From Chloracidobacterium validum (GTDB taxonomy: Bacteria; Acidobacteriota; Blastocatellia; Chloracidobacteriales; Chloracidobacteriaceae): a DNA stretch of 64,000 nucleotides. The notes beneath the pieces are model-generated. The model did not search any database and had not been told where the DNA came from. It saw only the letters and a program-made list of their open reading frames with translations. The stretch is taken from NCBI RefSeq assembly GCF_018304825.1, contig NZ_CP072649.1, positions 496,001 to 560,000 on the forward strand, read 5' to 3'. The number at the start of each line of letters is the position of its first letter. Position 1 is the first letter of the stretch. The position numbers and the translations under genes are program-made. Below are positions 27,901 through 36,022 of the stretch, piece by piece.

Positions 27901-28895
27901 CGGCCAGTCGGCGCGTCATAGGTCTGCGACGGCTCCCGCTGGAGACACTTCGGCGGCCGCGCATTGATGTCGTCCTGCGGGTTTCCGGTTTCTTCCGTGA
28001 TGCGTTCCCAAATGTCATCGCTCTGCTCGATGAGGCTGTCAGGCTCGCTGCGGCTGCGGATGAGCCGGATGAGTGGAACTATGTGCGCAAGCGCACACGT
28101 GTGGCTGAGGCCCACTACGTGGCAGCCGGCGACTCACCTGACGCGGCACACCGGCGAGCACGGTTTCGTATTTTCTCCAATCAGCCAGGCGTCTATGGGG
28201 TCGGGATTCTGGCTGCGTTGTCGGAGAAGGCGTGGACGGAGCGCGCTGATCTGGCCGACATCTACCTGCGCTGGAGTGGTTATGCCTACACGGCGGACGA
28301 GTACGGCACGCCGGCCGGCGAGGTATTTGCGCGCCAGTTGGCAGCCTGCGACGTTGCCGTTCAGAACCAGGACAACCGCGAGCATGACATTCTCGACAGT
28401 GACGATTACATGCAGTTTCACGGTGGCATGGCGGCGGCGATCGAGAATCTGCGCGGGCAGGCCCCGACGACGCTCTTTGGCGACACTTCAGACCCGGCGC
28501 GGCCACGGGTGCGGACACTACGGGAAGAACTGCGCCGGGTGATTCGGGCCCGGGTGACAAATCCCAAGTGGTTGCGGGCTATCCGGGAACATGGCTACAA
28601 GGGGGCGCTTGAAATGGCCGCCACGGTGGACTACCTGTTTGGGTATGCGGCGTTGACCGACTTGGTTGACGATTGGGTTTATGAGCGGGTGGCGGAGGCG
28701 TACCTTTTTGATGAGGAGATGGCTAGTTTTCTCGGCCAGAGCAATCCCTGGACCCAGCGCGACATCGCCGGCCGCCTGCTTGAAGCCGTGGAGCGTGGCC
28801 TGTGGCGACATCCGCCGGAGACGGTGACGACCCGCTTGCGGGACATCCAGGCCGGCGCTGAGGCGCGTATCATGGCCGCGGGGAAGCGAGGGTGA
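24984..28895 (+). CDS. cobN: Cobaltochelatase CobN subunit
   Basis: A 1303-aa large subunit of the CobNST cobalt chelatase, which inserts Co2+ into hydrogenobyrinate a,c-diamide in the aerobic B12 route, or of the related chelatases used with ChlID-like ATPases. Family signatures: IIFISASDTELETL near the start, QLVIVRILGGLAYFREG, VPMYGLYHPD, VDAVIHCGKHGTVEWLPGK, and the C-terminal YGTPAGEVF and DSDDYMQFHGG. The N-terminal reading is CobN-like rather than BchH-like. ATG 24984 has no strong ribosome site and the first 40 residues look non-homologous; a later start is possible but no in-frame ATG was found. A copy of the CTGATAAC motif is in this extension and another lies just upstream. No B12 riboswitch was seen. 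Confidence 0.9.
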   Translation: MGLYHPTNNEADNVIGKPTQRQYIVTTNHQETTNGCRDDHSGLLYRPRPDIIFISASDTELETLTAAQSQLPPGFPRLQAQSSGTLQTPTDVAAFAKEIAPTAQLVIVRILGGLAYFREGLTQLRILCDQTGAALVALPGDNRPDAELAGYTTVDPEIAAIFLTYCVAGGAANYAQGLRYLADGILGTSFGFAPPVAVPMYGLYHPDAADHEATARLDVATFARTYWREAVGPVVGLLFYRAYWQSNDLAVVDALVRALEARGCRPLPVFCYSLRDTPPETLLAYLGHQARADVIISLLSYALADIVHGQRLTRAAGPGLDVLAQLGVPVIQGLTVRASQAEWAASSSGLSPLDAAMKVVMAEFDGRIISTVIGAQELTPAGASRQVAIPAQIEALAALTARWGRLRRLPNREKRLAIVLTNFANRNGRVGSAVGLDTPASVLRILQALREEGYVVGDLPPDGDALMEELLALGGYEVEWLSEEQARQSAHYRVADYTDWFARLPEPAQAALRATWGEPPGQVMTVGDLGYIPARRYGNVVVLIQPPRGYGENRQALYHSGELAPSHHYLAVYHWLRTVFGVDAVIHCGKHGTVEWLPGKSLGLSAQCYPQLVLGDTPVFYPFLVGDPGEGLQAKRRWHAALVSHLPPPMTQAEVEQECELAPLQALLTELGRADQLDPEKRPLIVAAIWEAVVAANLHRDLGYTARPDEDEWPAFLKKLDGYLCELGEIQIRNGLHVFGEAPQGERLVDFLCALARQGTPERPGLPTALAQDLGLPPNLDDLPAETAWLPEAVPSGLAACDPSAITSVGRLRRALDAAVRELVATAVAHDFDLTHPFAAKLGSATRTGLAYLGQDILPRVRRAPDEIRHLLDGLAGRAIPPGPSGAPTRGMPDILPTGRNMYAVDVRAVPSPFAWEVGRQLGDALVASYVAQKQAFPEVVGLTLWGTSNMRTQGDDVAQVLWLLGVEPCWQPASRRVIGLRRLPLETLRRPRIDVVLRVSGFFRDAFPNVIALLDEAVRLAAAADEPDEWNYVRKRTRVAEAHYVAAGDSPDAAHRRARFRIFSNQPGVYGVGILAALSEKAWTERADLADIYLRWSGYAYTADEYGTPAGEVFARQLAACDVAVQNQDNREHDILDSDDYMQFHGGMAAAIENLRGQAPTTLFGDTSDPARPRVRTLREELRRVIRARVTNPKWLRAIREHGYKGALEMAATVDYLFGYAALTDLVDDWVYERVAEAYLFDEEMASFLGQSNPWTQRDIAGRLLEAVERGLWRHPPETVTTRLRDIQAGAEARIMAAGKRG

Positions 28896-29827
28896 TGAGC
28901 GGACGCATGGGGCGACGCAGGTGGCCAAGTGAGGTTATCTACCAACTGACGGTCGTTGGGCTGGCGACTGTGGTCGCCTGTCCGGCTGGTGGCTGCCAAG
29001 TTGGCGTCTCGCGCCCGTCCGGTGAGCCGGCGACGGCTACGACTCCGGCTGCCAAACGACAGCGGGTGGCATCACTTTCCATCGGGACCGATGAAATCCT
29101 GTGTGCGCTTGTGCCGCCGGAGCGGATCGTGGCGCTGTCGAAGTACGCCGCCGACCCTGAAGTAAGCTATGTGGCGGACGTTGCGCGCCAGGTCGGGGTT
29201 TTCGTGGAGCGTGAGCCGGAGCGAATGTTGTCACTGCGGGCCGATCTGGTCTTGCTGGCGCGCTACACCAGGGCCGAGCTGCGGCAGGCGGTTGAGCAAA
29301 CCGGGACGCCAACGCTGCTCGTCGAAGACTTCCGTTCGCTGGACGATATTGAAAACAATGTGCGTCGGATTGGGCGCGCGCTCGGCGAGGAAGCGCGGGC
29401 CGAGACGGTCATTGCCGCCATGCATGCTCGGTTGAAGGAAGCGCGCGCGGCACTGCGGCCGGACCGCGTTGGCTGGCGGGTACTGTATGTCATGCCGCCG
29501 CTCATGGTTGCCGGAAGGGATACGATGACCCACGTCAAGCTCACGTCCGCCGGGTTGCAAAACGCGGCATCTGACGTAGTCGGGCATACGGCGATCTCGG
29601 CCGAAGCGTTGCTGAAGCTCAACCCGGATGTGATCTTGGTCGCCACGGGCTTTGCTTCTGATGTAGGTTTCCGTGAACGTTTACTGTCCGACCCGCAGTT
29701 AGTGGCGCTGGAGGCGGTTCGCCGCAAGCGTGTCCTGGCGCTGCCGTCGCGGTCGCTACGGACGGTTTCACACCATACGGCCGATGCTGTCATGACGATT
29801 GTCGAGGCAGTGAATGCACTACCGTAA
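28895..29827 (+). CDS. BtuF-like ABC transporter substrate-binding protein
   Basis: A 310-aa periplasmic binding protein of the cobalamin/iron-siderophore class (BtuF/FepB fold, two lobes and a long helix). It has an N-terminal hydrophobic segment with a candidate lipobox VVAC, the family strand RVASLSIGTDEILCALVPPERIVALS, and KLNPDVILVATG in the second lobe. Its ATG shares a base with the cobN stop (TGATG), so translation is coupled and the ligand is probably a corrinoid or cobalt-related. No permease (BtuC) or ATPase (BtuD) gene is visible here, so it must pair with components elsewhere. A terminator-like hairpin follows. Confidence 0.8.
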   Translation: MSGRMGRRRWPSEVIYQLTVVGLATVVACPAGGCQVGVSRPSGEPATATTPAAKRQRVASLSIGTDEILCALVPPERIVALSKYAADPEVSYVADVARQVGVFVEREPERMLSLRADLVLLARYTRAELRQAVEQTGTPTLLVEDFRSLDDIENNVRRIGRALGEEARAETVIAAMHARLKEARAALRPDRVGWRVLYVMPPLMVAGRDTMTHVKLTSAGLQNAASDVVGHTAISAEALLKLNPDVILVATGFASDVGFRERLLSDPQLVALEAVRRKRVLALPSRSLRTVSHHTADAVMTIVEAVNALP

Positions 29828-29841
29828 TGCCTGTTCGGCAA

Positions 29842-29871
29842 AGCCAGGCTCGCCGGTGAGGGGCTTTTTTT
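29842..29871 (+). terminator. Terminator-like hairpin abutting the cobO start
   Basis: AGCC (29842-29845) pairs with GGCT (29862-29865), with CTC/GAG inside, then seven T end one base before the cobO ATG. It may end the cobN-btuF transcript or partly attenuate cobO. The GAGGGG inside the hairpin is also the only ribosome site cobO has. Confidence 0.5.
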
Positions 29872-30507
29872 ATGACCGAAGTTGCCGCTGTCACACCATC
29901 TGAGCCGTCCGAGTCATCCGACCGCCACCGTGAGCGGATGGCTCGCAAGAAAGCCATCCAGGATGAGCGGATTGCGCAGGCTACCCAGGAAAAAGGTCTC
30001 ATTATCGTTCACACCGGAGCCGGGAAGGGCAAAACCACGGCGGCGCTCGGCTTGATCTTTCGGGCGCTGGGCCACGGGCTGCGGGTCGGCGTCGTCCAGT
30101 TTACCAAGGGCGCGCGGACAAGTGGTGAAGCCGCGTTTGCCCGCGAGTTACCGGGACGGGTGGATTTCTTTGCCATGGGTGAGGGTTTTACCTGGGAAAC
30201 CCAGGATCGTGACCGTGACCGCGCCGCCGCCGAACGCGCTTGGTCCAAGGCCTGTGAACTGATGGCCGACCCCAGCTACCACTTGCTTGTGTTTGATGAA
30301 ATCAACATTGTGCTCCGCGACGAGACCCTGCCGGTGGCGGCGGTTCTCGCTGCGCTGCGCAGTAAGCCCGACCAACTTCACGTTGTCCTGACCGGCCGCA
30401 GCGCTCACCCGGACATCGTCGAACTGGCCGATCTCGTTACCGAAATGAAACTGGTCAAGCACCCCTTCCGGGCCGGCATCAAAGCCCAACGCGGCATTGA
30501 GTTTTGA
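29872..30507 (+). CDS. cobO: Cob(I)yrinic acid a,c-diamide adenosyltransferase
   Basis: A 211-aa ATP:corrinoid adenosyltransferase of the CobA/CobO/BtuR type. It attaches the 5'-deoxyadenosyl group of ATP to the reduced cobalt of corrinoids. The P-loop TGAGKGKTTAALG is at residues about 48-60, VGVVQFTKG follows, and YHLLVFDEINIVLRD is the Walker-B-like strand. VVLTGRSAHPDIVELADLVTEMK and the C-terminal HPFRAGIKAQRGIEF are family signatures. The N-terminal 40 residues are charged (DRHRERMARKKA) as is usual. It is 44 bases after the binding-protein gene and may be in the same operon despite the hairpin between them. Confidence 0.94.
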   Translation: MTEVAAVTPSEPSESSDRHRERMARKKAIQDERIAQATQEKGLIIVHTGAGKGKTTAALGLIFRALGHGLRVGVVQFTKGARTSGEAAFARELPGRVDFFAMGEGFTWETQDRDRDRAAAERAWSKACELMADPSYHLLVFDEINIVLRDETLPVAAVLAALRSKPDQLHVVLTGRSAHPDIVELADLVTEMKLVKHPFRAGIKAQRGIEF

Positions 30508-30594
30508 CAATGTGGCCGTCAAGCTCGACCGGTACGTTTCCCACACGGGTGTGGAACAACTCAGCACGACACCTTACTGACCTTGATGACGCTT

Positions 30595-30990
30595 ATGTCT
30601 ACCCAGGCTCTGTTCGATTCGCGCGGTTCACACAAGCGACTTTTGTTGATCAATTCCAGTATTCTCACGGCTTACGGACTCTACCGGTATGAACCGTTGA
30701 CGGCCGAGGCTGCGCGTTGCCTTGTTGCAGAAGCGCAGCGCGCCGGCGATGACATTTGTTCTGCGGTTGGGCATCACTCGACGGCGGTCCTGATGAGCCG
30801 TCTGCTCGGCATTGTTGTTCCCGCCAGCCGGATTGCTGTCGAGCAAGCCGTTGGGGAACGGGCGATCGTATTCCGTCTGAACCGGCGCCCACCGGAAGGT
30901 GCTATTCTATCTGAGGCACAGTTGGAGGCCATCGGCTACGAACTTGGGCTGTTGACCCGCCTGGCCGACGAAGGAGCCGAGCCCGGTTAG
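30595..30990 (+). CDS. DUF1874 (AcrIII-1/Crn2-like) ring nuclease candidate
   Basis: A 131-aa protein matching the DUF1874 (STIV B116-like) family, in which viral AcrIII-1 and bacterial Crn2 rapidly cleave cyclic tetra-adenylate, the second messenger of type III CRISPR. SAVGHHST (H60) aligns with the SIGHDST motif that holds catalytic His47 of SIRV1 gp29; R79 and the RRPPEG stretch (R98, E101) match the conserved basic and acidic pocket positions. LLLINSSILTAYGL is the usual first strand. The ribosome site is weak, so starts at 30583, 30586 or 30595 are all possible. Its neighbours are cobalamin genes; the type III-B operon is about 20-27 kb away. Family assignment is firm; activity on cA4 is inference. 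Confidence 0.82.
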   Translation: MSTQALFDSRGSHKRLLLINSSILTAYGLYRYEPLTAEAARCLVAEAQRAGDDICSAVGHHSTAVLMSRLLGIVVPASRIAVEQAVGERAIVFRLNRRPPEGAILSEAQLEAIGYELGLLTRLADEGAEPG

Positions 30991-31063
30991 GCGGCAGCCG
31001 TCCAGACCAACTGCCTGCCGTCATCGCCCGGGACAGACTCACCTTTTGATCCCGGTTGTGACT

Positions 31064-32188
31064 TTAGTTCTGTTTATTTTTCTTTTCTTCCTCTTTCCGA
31101 GCGCGTTCGGCCTCTTTTTTAGCCCGTTCGGCCTCCTTTTTGGTACGCTCAGCCTCCTTTTTGGCACGCTCATTCTCTGCTTTGTAGACGTGGCCGATGA
31201 TCTGGTACACCTCATCGGGTAATACCACCGGATAAAACTCATGGTAAGACTGGCGGACCGGCATCGTAACCTGGATTTTGTCGGGAAGCGGGGTTTTATC
31301 TGAAAAGGTTCGGATGACTTCACACCAGGCGAGCTTGTCTTCCACGTCAACGACTTTCAGAAAGCCGACCGGGACTTCAGTCATGCCGACCTTTTGTCCC
31401 GAGGCTGGGTCGTTGATAACCCGCCCGTCAGTGTAGACTAAGAACTCATGGTCTTTTCTGCAGCCTGAGATAGCGCCGATATTGATGGCTACTCGGCCAT
31501 CTTTGTTGGCCACGACGTATCCCGTCAGCGGCGACATTTGGTTGATCTTTTCGGCAAACTTCCGGGTGATGGCCGGCATAGCGGCCTGGTACATCGTGAG
31601 CGCTTGCGATTCGTCCAAATGGGGAAGAGACGGTTTAGCGGCCGATAACACTGATGCCACTCGGCTTGCTTTGCTTGACGGTATCAGGTCTAGGTCACCG
31701 GCCACGGTTGAGAGAATTGCGCCCACGGTCCGGCTCGTCGAAGTGTTGAGGCTGACTTCATTCCGAGAGATCATCGACAAGATGATGTTCCCGCTCGCCA
31801 CCTCAACGAGTTGGATATGTGCGCCAATGCGGGCTCGATCGGATACCGCGCCGCGGGCAGCACCGTAGTCGAGAATCTCCCCCAACACCAGGTAGTCAGC
31901 CGCGATGATTTTGCCAACTTTCTGAGCAGCTTTGGGGTCGACCAGCTCGGAGTTACTCAACTTGAGCTCACTCAGGACCTGGCCGAGTTGCTGTCGCTCG
32001 ACCAACTTGAGATTGCAGTAGGTGGCAAGAGCATTCGCCAGTTCAGATTCAAGTACGGCGACGATCTTGGCATCTACCGTCTGGCTGAACGGAGCAACGG
32101 CGACCCGCTTCGGTTCATTCGCAGGTTTTTGAGCAAGAGCCGTCTGGACGGCCACCATCAGACACAGCCAAACAAAAATCAGCCTCAT
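31064..32188 (-). CDS. CsgG-like exported protein with charged C-terminal repeats
   Basis: A 374-aa protein with a signal peptide (residues 1-19, LIFVWLCLMVAVQTALAQ). KRVAVAPFSQ, LEVELANALA-type helices and AAQKVGKIIAADYLVLGEIL are the signature of the CsgG/curli-assembly-like (TolB-N-like) fold. From about residue 205 a second domain with GYVVANKDGRVAINIGAISGC resembles the C-terminal beta domain of flagellar FlgT-like proteins. The last 45 residues repeat (K/R)KEAER and end KKNKQN, a charged helix. It is downstream, by 17 bases, of a paralogue with the same domains. Probably periplasmic or outer-membrane-associated; no curli gene is near, so the exported substrate is unknown. Confidence 0.75.
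   Translation of the reverse strand: MRLIFVWLCLMVAVQTALAQKPANEPKRVAVAPFSQTVDAKIVAVLESELANALATYCNLKLVERQQLGQVLSELKLSNSELVDPKAAQKVGKIIAADYLVLGEILDYGAARGAVSDRARIGAHIQLVEVASGNIILSMISRNEVSLNTSTSRTVGAILSTVAGDLDLIPSSKASRVASVLSAAKPSLPHLDESQALTMYQAAMPAITRKFAEKINQMSPLTGYVVANKDGRVAINIGAISGCRKDHEFLVYTDGRVINDPASGQKVGMTEVPVGFLKVVDVEDKLAWCEVIRTFSDKTPLPDKIQVTMPVRQSYHEFYPVVLPDEVYQIIGHVYKAENERAKKEAERTKKEAERAKKEAERARKEEEKKNKQN
31102..31172 (-). repeat. 21-nt tandem repeats in the CsgG-like gene
   Basis: About three copies of a 21-base unit encode (A/T)KKEAER heptads at the C-terminus. The units differ at a few positions. Such heptads form a single charged helix or coiled coil. Confidence 0.7.
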
Positions 32189-32205
32189 ATGAATACCTAC
32201 TGTAG

Positions 32206-33327
32206 CTATTTGTTTTTCTTTTTGGCAGCTTTTTTGAGATCTTCGAGCAAAGCGAGACCTCTGCGCTCAACCTCAATCAGAGACATTTGCGACTGGACAA
32301 CTGAAAATACTGGGGATGGGTCGTATTTGACTCCTCCTAACAGCACACTGGCCTGCGGGGAGTTGGTGGCGAAAATAAAACCGATGGAAAACTGTTCAAA
32401 TGCGCCGATGATGACAATCCGGGCAATCGGTTGTTTTTCGGTCGAGAGTATTTCCCCAGTAATTGGGTCTTTGATGGTGTTGCCATCGGCAAAGATCATA
32501 AACTCTTGCCCAGCCCGGACACCGTCTTTGTAGCTCAGGTTGATGTATACCTCCGGGCCGACGACGTTCACGACATATCCCTTGAGTGGATTGATGATAT
32601 TGATCTTATCAATGAACTTGCGCACGAGCTCTGCAGCGTTGGACCGGTAAGCTTGCAGCATTAATTCCTCGGCCAGAGACGATAATGCATATTCCTCAGG
32701 CAGCTTGAAGAGACCAGAAGTGGTGACAGAGAAGGTATCGGCAACTTTGACTGTGCCTGTTTCCACCTCAATAAGCTGGAATTGGGCCTTGATCTCAAGC
32801 TGGTCGGGCATAAACAGCGCGCCGGGGGTCAGATTCTTGCCCAAAAACCGGCCAACGACGATGTAGTTGGCTCCAACAAGCTTCCCGACTTTTTGGGCCG
32901 TGTCCGGATTCACAAAGTCAGTGTTACTGAGCTTCTGCTCGCCGAGGATTTCTCTCAACTGATTCCGGGCAACGACGACCTGAAACCGGCTGTAGTTGAC
33001 GAGGTTATCAGTTAGGGCAGTTTCCAACACTCGGTCGCCGAACCCGATTGGAGCAATGGCAATGCGGGGACGGGTATCTTTGGGAAGGCTATCGGTGTCC
33101 GCTGTATCTGCCGAAGCGGCAGAGGTTGCCTCGGCAGGCGGAGTTGCCGCAGCCGGGGCAGCGCTTGTTTCCGGGGCGCTGTCTGGTTTCGGAGTGACGG
33201 CCGGTGCCGGAGCCTTTCTTCGGGGTGCCTTTTTGCGACCTTGGGCATCCGACTCAGATGTGAACATCACTCCGCTCAACAAGAGCGTCAAGCCAAAGGT
33301 GAGAACTTTAGGCCATTGAGACAGCAT
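32206..33327 (-). CDS. CsgG-like exported protein, paralogue
   Basis: A 373-aa paralogue of the next gene. The signal peptide is at about residues 1-28 (LTFGLTLLLSGVMFTSESDA), then a Lys/Pro/Ala-rich linker to about 95. RIAIAPIGFG, DTAQKVGKLVGANYIVVGRFL and IEVETGTVKVADTF define the CsgG-like domain. GYVVNVVGPEVYINLSYKDGVRAGQEFMIF is the second domain shared with its partner, and the C-terminus ends KKAAKKKNK. The start ATG 33327 lacks a strong ribosome site; a longer frame reaches 33534 but its upstream part looks random and crosses the promoter at 33459. It forms a two-gene operon with the protein at 31064-32188. One of its codons pairs lies in a CTGATAAC motif copy (33004). Confidence 0.75.
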   Translation of the reverse strand: MLSQWPKVLTFGLTLLLSGVMFTSESDAQGRKKAPRRKAPAPAVTPKPDSAPETSAAPAAATPPAEATSAASADTADTDSLPKDTRPRIAIAPIGFGDRVLETALTDNLVNYSRFQVVVARNQLREILGEQKLSNTDFVNPDTAQKVGKLVGANYIVVGRFLGKNLTPGALFMPDQLEIKAQFQLIEVETGTVKVADTFSVTTSGLFKLPEEYALSSLAEELMLQAYRSNAAELVRKFIDKINIINPLKGYVVNVVGPEVYINLSYKDGVRAGQEFMIFADGNTIKDPITGEILSTEKQPIARIVIIGAFEQFSIGFIFATNSPQASVLLGGVKYDPSPVFSVVQSQMSLIEVERRGLALLEDLKKAAKKKNK

Positions 33328-33458
33328 AGCGTCATGATAAGCTTGCCTCTTGACATCGGGACACGGGGCAACCGTGCTCTCTTTCAGCGTGCCAAGAGGG
33401 AAAGTCCCGCAGAAGCGGATACACCCGTCCAACGTTTTTCGCAAAACGACCGAGCAAA

Positions 33459-33504
33459 AGTATATCACCATCATAACACAAAAAACAGACAGAATAACAC
33501 AAAA
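33459..33504 (-). promoter_or_regulatory. Extended -10 promoter and direct repeats of the CsgG-like operon
   Basis: On the minus strand TGATATACT (33459-33467) is an extended -10. Upstream, ATAACACAAAA (plus-strand reading) occurs at 33473-33483 and 33494-33504, exactly 21 bases apart, a spacing suited to a dimeric activator binding one DNA face. The implied 5' leader is about 130 bases. Confidence 0.45.
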
Positions 33505-33597
33505 GACAGGCGGAGTGCGCCAGAAAGGGTACAAAGCTTGCTCCTGACCTATTCGTGCAGCTTTGTGCGGTAAGCTCTGCTTTTTATCCAGGAAATT

Positions 33598-35120
33598 TTG
33601 ACGGTGTCACCCCCGAACAGCGAGACACTACCGCCACATCCAGTACACAATACCAACCACGAGTGCCCTCTGGCGCTCTTTCCGACCGACAAAGCCTTGG
33701 CTGATGCTGCGCCCGTGACAACCAGACCTGTGCCACGGCTGATCGTGGCCGCGCCGTCTAGTGGAAGCGGCAAGAGCACCGTTGCGACCGGACTCATGGC
33801 CGCGCTGGCAGCGACCCGGCAGGTGCAAGGCTTCAAGGTCGGCCCAGACTACCTTGACCCGATGTACCACACCGCCGCGACGGGCCGTCCCTCCCGCAAC
33901 CTCGACACCTGGATGCTGCCCCCGGAAACCGTCCGGCAAAACTTTTGGCGGGCGGCGGCCACAGCCGACATCAGTGTGATTGAAGGCGTCATGGGCCTCT
34001 TTGATGGAGCGGGCGCCGATCCGCTCGATGGCAGCACGGCGCAGATGGCGCACTTGCTTGAAGCCCCCGTGGTGCTGGTCATTGATTGCAGCCGGATGTC
34101 GGCCAGCGCGGCAGCCATTGCCCATGGCTTCCACACCTTTATGCCAAAGGTCAATATCGCCGGCGTGATCTGCAATCGCGTGGGGAGTGACCGCCACGCC
34201 ACTTGGTTGCGCGAAGCCATAGGCCGGTACGGGCTGCCGGTCCTGGGCTGTCTTCCCCACATGGCCGACCTCACCGTGCCGGAGCGGCATCTAGGTCTCT
34301 TCACCACGGCCGAGCGTCCGCAGGCGGTGCGGGCATTTCTGGCGGCGGCCCGCGCGGCCCTGGCGCGCCACATTGACTTGGATGCCGTGGTCACGTTAGC
34401 CGCGGCGGCGCCACTATGGCCGGTCAAGGCCGACTCATTGCCGGCTGCGGCCACACCGCCGAACATCCGAATTGCCGTTGCTCAGGACGAAGCCTTCTGC
34501 TTCTACTACGAAGATAACCTTGACGCGCTGCGCCAGTGCGGGGCCGAGATCGTCTTCTTCAGTCCGTTGCGCGCCGCGCCACCGGCGGATGTCGCCGGGC
34601 TGTACCTCGGCGGTGGATACCCAGAGCTGTATGCTGCCGCCCTGAGCGCCAACCGGGACTGCCGTCTAGCCCTCCAGTCCATGGCCGGGCAGGGAATGCC
34701 CATCTACGCCGAATGTGGCGGGCTGATGTACCTCACCGAAGCCATCCACCTGCCCGACGGAACGAGCTACCCGATGGTGGGTATCCTCCCCGGTCGGTGC
34801 CGCATGCAAGAGCGGTTGACGATGGGCTACCGCGAAGTCGAACTGGCCCAGGACGGGTTGCTCGGACGGGCCGGAGAGCGGTTGCGCGGCCACGAGTTTC
34901 ACTACTCGCAGTGGGAAAACGCCCCGACCGACCGACCGGCCTACCGCATCCTAGCGCGTCAGCCGGCAGAAATGCCCGCCTGGAAGGATTGGCGTCACAG
35001 AACGTCCACGCCAGCTACATCCATGTTCACTTTGGGCAGCGTCCTGGTCTGGCGCTGGCTTTGGTTGACCGCTGCCGGGCCTGGGCCGCATCAACCATGC
35101 GCTGCATCACTCGCCGATGA
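33598..35120 (+). CDS. cobB: Cobyrinate a,c-diamide synthase, frameshifted near the 3' end
   Basis: An amidase/synthase that amidates carboxylates a and c of (hydrogeno)cobyrinate using glutamine and ATP. P-loop [29 protein letters not shown] and the glutaminase nucleophile region [10 protein letters not shown] (Cys) are all in one frame, followed by HEFHYS. At about 34975-34995, after AEMPAW, homology moves to another frame, [22 protein letters not shown], which carries the family's last motif and ends at 35120. One base appears missing. Without correction the protein has an unrelated 150-residue tail and lacks the C-terminal His motif. TTG 33598 or GTG 33604 follows AGGAAA. The corrected stop overlaps the end of convergent yjbQ by 14 bases. 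Confidence 0.82.
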
Positions 35121-35529
35121 CTTTGACGAGCACCCGCTTGGGGCGCTGGCCGTCAAACTCGCCGTAGAAAATCTGCTCCCACGGTCCGAAATCAAGCCGC
35201 CCGTTGGTAATCGCCACGACGACCTCACGGCCCATGATCTGGCGCTTGAGATGCGCATCGGCGTTGTCTTCACCCGTGCGGTTGTGGTGGTAGTGGTTGG
35301 GGTCGGGGTTGAACGGCGCCAGCTTTTCCAGCCAAACGCTAAAGTCGTGGTGGAGTCCGGCTTCATCGTCGTTGATGAAAACACTCGACGTAATGTGCAT
35401 GCTGTTGCACAGGACAAGCCCTTCCTTGACACCGCTGCGCCGGACGACCGACTCGACCTGGGGCGTTATGTTGATAAAACCCACCCTGGAAGGTAGGTGA
35501 AAGGTGAGGTATTCCGTCAGTGATCTCAT
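35107..35529 (-). CDS. YjbQ/UPF0047 family protein
   Basis: A 140-aa protein of the UPF0047 family, with proposed thiamine-phosphate synthase activity for E. coli YjbQ. Signatures: [41 protein letters not shown] and [16 protein letters not shown], including the conserved His and Asp residues that bind a metal. The start is ATG 35529; TTG 35535 is also possible and neither has a strong ribosome site. It converges on cobB. There is no evidence for a functional link with cobalamin. Confidence 0.92.
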   Translation of the reverse strand: MRSLTEYLTFHLPSRVGFINITPQVESVVRRSGVKEGLVLCNSMHITSSVFINDDEAGLHHDFSVWLEKLAPFNPDPNHYHHNRTGEDNADAHLKRQIMGREVVVAITNGRLDFGPWEQIFYGEFDGQRPKRVLVKVIGE

Positions 35530-35555
35530 GTCCAACTGCCAAGTTTGCTCGTAGG

Positions 35556-35867
35556 CTAAGGCTTGGAAAGCTGGGGCGCCTTTGCGCTACGCTGAACTGG
35601 TTTGGTTATTGTCTTTTTGACAGTCATCGTTTCGGTTATCGTCTTTCCGTTGGTTGTCTGTTCAAGGGTCACGGTGGCATCGCCTAATTGGGCGACAAGT
35701 TCAGCATGGTTTCCACCGAGACCTACTTCCAGGCCGGACAAAACCTTGCCTGTTTGTTCGTCTTTGACCTGAATGCCATGGCCGAAAATGTCATTGCCGA
35801 ACGATAGCACCTTGCCGTTATTCCCTTTGATGCAGAAAGAGCCGTCTTTTGTCACCATTACCTTCAC
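35556..35867 (-). CDS. Unrecognised 103-aa beta-rich protein
   Basis: Short protein of alternating polar and hydrophobic residues ([57 protein letters not shown]) ending with a Lys/Pro-rich tail. No signal peptide, membrane segment or known motif. GTG 35867 follows GGGGGCG; an ATG four codons later is an alternative. Lies 26 bases upstream of the yjbQ frame on the same strand and might share its transcript. The coding pattern looks real but the family is unknown. Confidence 0.5.
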   Translation of the reverse strand: MKVMVTKDGSFCIKGNNGKVLSFGNDIFGHGIQVKDEQTGKVLSGLEVGLGGNHAELVAQLGDATVTLEQTTNGKTITETMTVKKTITKPVQRSAKAPQLSKP

Positions 35868-36022
35868 GCTCGTCGCCCCCCTATCAAGTTGAGTGCTTTA
35901 GTTTGCTCCATACTGAAGACGTTTTCAGCATAAACCACCTGAAAGCGGTTGTCTTTGCTTGCAAGCTTGCCGTCGGGACTCCTTCACTCGTTTCACCCAT
36001 GACTTTGCGCTTGGCTTTGGGT

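Noticed and set aside
24984-28895. BchH (magnesium chelatase H) as identity for the large chelatase
   Set aside because: The N-terminal sequence and the neighbouring corrinoid genes fit CobN better.
33598-35496. 632-aa single-frame reading of cobB
   Set aside because: The last 150 residues have no homology and run antiparallel over yjbQ; the true C-terminus is in another frame.
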